Assembly: GCA_037013495.1 (NCBI GenBank)
Contig: CM072808.1
Span: 10,517,319 to 10,581,318 of the forward strand
DNA: 64,000 bases
DNA from: Hippophae tibetana
Taxonomy: Eukaryota > Streptophyta > Magnoliopsida > Rosales > Elaeagnaceae
Direction: 5' to 3'
The translations under genes were made by a program, and so were the position numbers. The stretch's first letter is position 1. Each line of letters opens with the position of its first letter. The notes under the pieces were generated by a model. It was not told the DNA's origin. It searched no databases and saw only the letters and a program-made list of their open reading frames with translations. Shown piece after piece: positions 59,817 through 64,000 of this stretch.

Positions 59817-61166
59817 TTAAGTATCAAATTGGTCTTTGCCTTTTTGCAAATGTTCAACTAACTGTTCAACTTGAACTTCCACCTTTTTAATAGAAGCTTC
59901 CACAGAGTCCAACCGCTGATTGGTTTTAGATTGGTTATCCTTACAAACTTGAATAAAAGAATTCAAGTTGTCCTCCAGGGTTGGTTTATTGGGAATGCTT
60001 CTTGGAATAGGTGGGTGGAATTGCTGGCCTGCCTGGTTTGAGCTTTGAGTGAAAGGAGGGTTGTTTTGCCTCCAAGAAAAATTTGGATGACTTCTCCACC
60101 CAGGATTATAGGTATTTGAATTGGGATCAAACCTTGGTCTCTGTTGATATGCTCCCAACACATTGACTTGTTCAGGTCCAGTTGTATCTCCTTGATATGG
60201 ACAGACTTCAGTACCATGTCCCATGTTGTTATACAAACCATATTGATCATTATTGGTGTTGGTTTGTGTAGCGAGAAGGGCAACTTGCTTAGTCAGTTGA
60301 ACAAGTTGTTGTTGAACTTCATTATTGGAGTCGATTTCATGAACTCCAGCTTTTCTCACTCGGGAGCTTTTCTGTTGGGAATTAGCACCCAACATCTCAA
60401 AGAGGTTATACGTCTCTGAGGCAGTTTTTTCTCCTATTGCTCCTTCTGCAGCGTTGTCGACAATGAACTGACATTGTTGTGTAAGTCCATCGTAAAAGAA
60501 TTAGTTCTGCAACTGCAGGGGAAAGCTATGATGGGGACATTGAGTGAGAAACATTTTGAACCTATCCCAAGCTTCATGGAATGGTTCTCCATCCATCTGA
60601 GAGAAAGTAGCAATCTTTCCTCTCAACTCTGATGTTTTTTGGTGGGAATAGAATTTTCCCATGAATTTATTGTAAATGTTACCCCATGTCATCAGAGAAC
60701 CTGGGGGAAGTGACATCAACCAAGTTTTGGCCTTATCCTTTAATGTGTAGGGAAAACATCTCATCTTAAGTTGATCCTCGTTTAGAATACCGAGGGGGAA
60801 TGTTTGGACCGTAGCATAGAAATCTCTCATAAAGGAAAGAGAATCTTCATTAGGTAACCCATAAAAGGAAGGAAGCATAGAAAAATGAATATTTTTAAGG
60901 TCATAATTCCGAGCAGCCTCTCCCAACTGGATAGCGGCAGTTGTCGTGCCAATCACCGGTCTTGCAAACTCCTTCATCGTAGTTTCCCTAATATGTTGGT
61001 TTTCCTCCATTTCTTTTGGTTCTAGCAAAGGATTAAGACTTGGTTCTATGTTTGGCTCAAAAACAGGTTGATGGGTAGAATCCAGTTTTGTTGACACTTG
61101 TTTAAATTTATGAAAATTATTTACATATGGTGTAAGAGGGTTTCCTAAGGATCTCCTACCACGCAT
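59817..61166 (-). pseudogene. Athila gag1, one nonsense codon
   Basis: 450 codons starting MRGRRSLGNPLTPY, with a single stop TAA at 60501-60503 where gag2 has CAA (the LQLQN-FFYDGL segment). Core: IQLGEAARNYDLKNIHFSML, SFYGLPNEDSLSFMRDFYAT, MRCFPYTLKDKAKTWL, FMGKFYSHQKTSELRGKIAT and EPFHEAWDRFK. After the stop come DNAAEGAIGEKTASETYNLF, then MLGANSQQKS and YNNMGHGTEVCPYQGD (the first zinc Cys residues are replaced, so the knuckle is incomplete). The C-terminus is DNQSKTNQRLDSVEASIKKV. Roughly 60-65% identical to gag2 in the core by eye, so it is a diverged paralogue, not a recent duplicate. It ends TAA 59817-59819 and is not fused to pol. Confidence 0.92.
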
Positions 61167-61868
61167 AGACTATTGTAAACGTAAATTTAAAACTCCTGTC
61201 AACAAAATAAAAAATTTAGAGAAAATTTACATGTTATTTAATACAAAGCACTAAACAAAACTAGTTAAACCCTAAAAAAAAATTTTTTAATCATTTTTTT
61301 TTCTTAATTTTTTTTTTATATATATTTTTTATTTTGTAACATAATTAGTATTAACCAAGAGTGCTCCCAGGAAAAAATGGTGGTGCAAACGGCTCCTTAA
61401 ATACCATTCTCCTAGCCAGAGCAACATTCCCAGGAAAGACTAGTGGCACAAAGGCTTCCAAGAACTAGTCTCCTAGACAGAACTCCCTTAGATTTTTACT
61501 TTTCATGTTATTTAGTTAATTAGGTATAAATTCAAGTAATGTTTTTTTTTATGAACGGTAATTTTATTTTACTATTCACGCTATATTATTTCTTATTAAC
61601 TTAAAATTTTTTGAATTTTGAATTTTAAATTTTAAATTTTTTTTATTTTACTATTCATGAACGGTAAAAATTTTTACTTCAAATTTCAAATTTCTAAATT
61701 ATTTTACAATTAAAAAAAATTATTTTTTTTTTATCATTTTTTTTTTCTTAATTTTTTTTTTTATTTATTATGAATTTTGAAATTTGATTATTATTAAAAT
61801 ATCACAATTATTTACAGCACAAAAATGTTTTTAAAATTTTGATAAATAATTTAAAAAACGCAATTCCT
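61167..61868 (-). other. Athila leader (5' untranslated region)
   Basis: About 700 bases between primer site and gag1. Contains homopolymer-rich A/T tracts (61270-61330, 61600-61780) and the paired stem-loops at 61362-61486. No frame of interest. Confidence 0.8.
61362..61486 (-). promoter_or_regulatory. Two tandem leader stem-loops with covariation
   Basis: Two units of about 60 bases share TCCCAGGAAA at one end and TCTCCTAG-CAGA at the other. Unit A pairs AATGGT (61376-61381) with ACCATT (61403-61408) over a 21-base loop. Unit B pairs GACTAGT (61438-61444) with ACTAGTC (61464-61470) over a 19-base loop. At two stem positions both partners differ between units while pairing is kept. The position upstream of gag suits a packaging or dimer-linkage signal, which is inference. 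Confidence 0.6.
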
Positions 61869-61886
61869 TCCCCGGCAACGGCGCCA
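61869..61886 (-). promoter_or_regulatory. Primer binding site, tRNA-Asp
   Basis: The + strand reads TCCCCGGCAACGGCGCCA, identical to the 3' end of plant tRNA-Asp (GTC) with CCA, so the minus-strand RNA pairs with it over 18 bases. It is 6 bases from the LTR edge. A tRNA-Asp primer is typical of Athila. Confidence 0.93.
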
Positions 61887-61892
61887 AAAACT

Positions 61893-63868
61893 TGATGAAC
61901 GAAAACCGGCATCGCCGATCTTCGCAAATACTTTGGTTTTAATATTTATAAAACTCTCGCAAGTGCACGAATCATTTCGAAGAAAATGATAAGTATACTC
62001 CCAAGGTCAATCTAAGGAAGGAATGTATGTGGTTTTTAATTTATTATTCAAACTTTTAAAAACGAAATTAAATCCTAAACATCCTGTCACGATAGTTTGG
62101 TTTTTGTGTTCCTAATCTAATAACATAAAATAAACATATATACAGATTAATTAAATATAATCTAATAACATAAATATAAACATAGATACAAATTCAATAA
62201 ATAATTATCTAAAAATAAACATATATACAGATTCAATAAATATTCATGCAAATTTTATCATTTATATTAGCGGAGTATTTATGGATATAATAACTAAATT
62301 AATTATGCTTGCTCATATTATCTAGGTTATTAAAGATATAAATTGATATTTTATTGATTCTCTCTTTTTTATATAAATACCACCTTTGGTGGGGTTAGAT
62401 ATTCTTTGTTAACTAAACAAATCAATTAACACCTATGGGTGGGGTTGATAACTAATATGCTTAATTAAATTAATTCCTTTTTCTAAGAGATTGAAAATGA
62501 ACCATTTAAATGCCACCTTTGGTGGGGTTAGACAGTTTAAACTTTATTCAAGGTGTCCAAATTAAACCTAAGAATTTAATTATCCGAGTACTAACTTTCA
62601 AGTTTTAAAACCACTATTGAAAACATGTTGTCAATACATTTTCACATAATAATTCTTATAAAAACTTTTGAAATAGAGTTTCACTCCAACTACCGGGCGA
62701 TTGTACCAACAAATAAAAGAGCACTACTCTAAATTAGACCGGATAACTAAACCTTAAAATCTAATTTTCAGTTTTAAGTTTGTAATGAAAAATAATATAT
62801 TTCTCTCTAACATTCTTAATATAAAATCTTGAATAAAAACAAAATCAATTCATTTTAGAGATTTTTACCTATTTAATATTTCGCAAGCATAACAACGTCA
62901 TTATTACATCATATTTACTAAACAGCCAGCATAGTTAAATTTAACCACAGACAAATTAAATATAACATGTAAGAATAAAGCATAAAAATAACTGTAAAGA
63001 AAATAAAATCCTTACAGAACTTCGACGCTATTCCCGTAGCTGGAAAACCTCCAAGCGGAATTTGCACTCTCATTTATTGAATCAAAAATCTAAACTATTA
63101 CAAAAAACATTACAAGTTCCTCTCAAAAAGAGAAGAACACTAAACCTAAGAGAATTGAACTAAAAAAACTAAGAGAAAAACTAAGAAAAGCTTAGAAACT
63201 AAGAAAGAAACTAAGAAAACTCAAAAACTAAGAAATGAGAGAAAGAAAGAAGAGAGAAGTGTGTTTTGAAGGTGTGATTTGAAGTGAAGGGAAGGGGGGT
63301 ATTTATAGGTGAGGATGGAGAGAAAAAGTAGAGAAAAAAATGTTAAAAAAATGTAAAAACGCGGATTAGTGATTGCTGACGTCATTTGATGACGTCAGCA
63401 TGACGGGGGGCGGCTGCACAGTACCGGGTATGAACAGTACCGCGGCTGCACAGTACCGGGTATGAATAGTGCCGAGTCTACACAGTACGCGCGGATGAAC
63501 AGTGTCGCGCGCTGCTGCTTGGGGCGGTGCTGGGCGCTGGGGCGCGGCGGTCGGGCGGCGCGGCGGCGCGATTTTCGTCTTTTTAACATTTTTGACCTTT
63601 TCGACCCATTTTGTCCAATTTTTCCATGTTTGTTGACCTTTTCCCACTTATTTATTAATATATTTGTGATGTATTGCTTCAAGTATTCCTGTTTGAGTCT
63701 TTAAATTGCGTTTTTAAGCCAAAATACCTGAAAAATAATAAAAATACCCGTGATTCCGAAAAAGACAAATTTATATAAATATATGAGAAAACATATAAAT
63801 ATATGTATTTTTAATCAATTAATGTGCATAAAATCATGGTTATTTTAGTGCTTTTTGAGCACTCATCA
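61893..63868 (-). mobile_element. Athila 5' LTR
   Basis: 1976 bases, TGATGA start and TCATCA end. TATAAATA on the minus strand at 63300-63307. Nearly identical to 50375-52366: single-base differences near 63090 (extra A), 63470 and 63736, plus repeat-number changes in the GC-rich patch (63415-63580). Target duplication CATCA at 63869-63873. Confidence 0.95.
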
Positions 63869-63873
63869 CATCA

Positions 63874-64000
63874 CAAGTGAAGAAGTTTGTAATAAAGTAT
63901 TCACATCATCCAAGTTGGGTCCCTCAAAATATCAATTGATATACCATCTCCAATGTTAAAATATGCCCCTAATTTGAAAAGGATCCTAGAAGAACAAATG
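63874..64000. other. Flank of the Athila insertion
   Basis: Should be contiguous with 50369 before insertion. The short piece carries no motif I recognise. Confidence 0.4.

Larger units (their letters stand above)
50375..63868 (-). mobile_element. Young Athila (Ty3/gypsy) element with two gag genes
   Basis: 13,494 bases with perfect CATCA target duplications at 50370-50374 and 63869-63873. LTRs of 1992 and 1976 bases start TGATGA; the right one ends TCATCA. An 18-base perfect tRNA-Asp primer site and a polypurine tract are present. The minus-strand interior is leader, gag1, spacer, gag2-pol, then a long 3' region. Outside a GC-rich tandem patch I see only about half a dozen LTR differences in nearly 2 kb, so insertion was recent. 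Only three nonsense codons interrupt the genes. There is no env-like ORF between pol and the 3' LTR. Confidence 0.95.

Overview
This window looks like a gene-poor, AT-rich chromosomal region of a flowering plant, probably a eudicot. I see no host gene, tRNA or rRNA. Nearly everything recognisable is transposable-element sequence, and the plant assignment rests on the families: Ty3/gypsy of the chromovirus (Reina-like), Athila and Tat-like types, Ty1/copia of RE1-like and SIRE/Maximus-like types, and En/Spm (CACTA) DNA transposons with tnp2 and Ulp1 genes. The window reads as layered insertions of different ages.

Layout: (a) 1-9545 holds old debris: a CACTA terminus, a decayed copia pol with its 3' LTR start, a second CACTA element beginning at 3501 with a broken TNPD gene, a gypsy 3' end with an LTR, and a SIRE-like LTR fragment. 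(b) 10080-15484 holds two LTR-like copies around a gag remnant on the minus strand. (c) 18434-33218 is a three-level nest. A Reina-type gypsy element (18439-33213, TSD TTGAC) was split in its RNase H region by a 9.9-kb CACTA element (20569-30455, TSD AAA), which itself carries a solo LTR (23796-25352, TSD ATCGT). (d) 33219-39180 holds tandem repeats, a gypsy protease relic and a SIRE-like LTR plus gag relic. (e) 39574-47855 is an old, pol-less Athila-family element. (f) 47864-50374 is a copia pol pseudogene with the start of its 3' LTR. (g) 50375-63868 is a young, nearly intact 13.5-kb Athila element (TSD CATCA, tRNA-Asp primer site) inserted into or beside that copia LTR.

The most unusual item is the young Athila element. 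It carries two diverged gag genes in series (gag1, then gag2 continuous in frame with pol), and only three nonsense codons interrupt it, all explicable as C-to-T changes. The neighbouring pol-less element has LTRs, a gag1-type gag and a 3' untranslated region of the same family but carries a different downstream ORF. This suggests a modular family in which a gag1 chassis carries alternative cargo. The young element's leader has two tandem stem-loops with paired base changes. The CACTA element adds a roughly 158-bp-arm hairpin, a 279-bp duplicate of its own Ulp1-region exon placed inside its subterminal repeat array, and a nonsense codon at position 13 of TNPD. All comparisons were made by eye, so identities and blurred edges are approximate.
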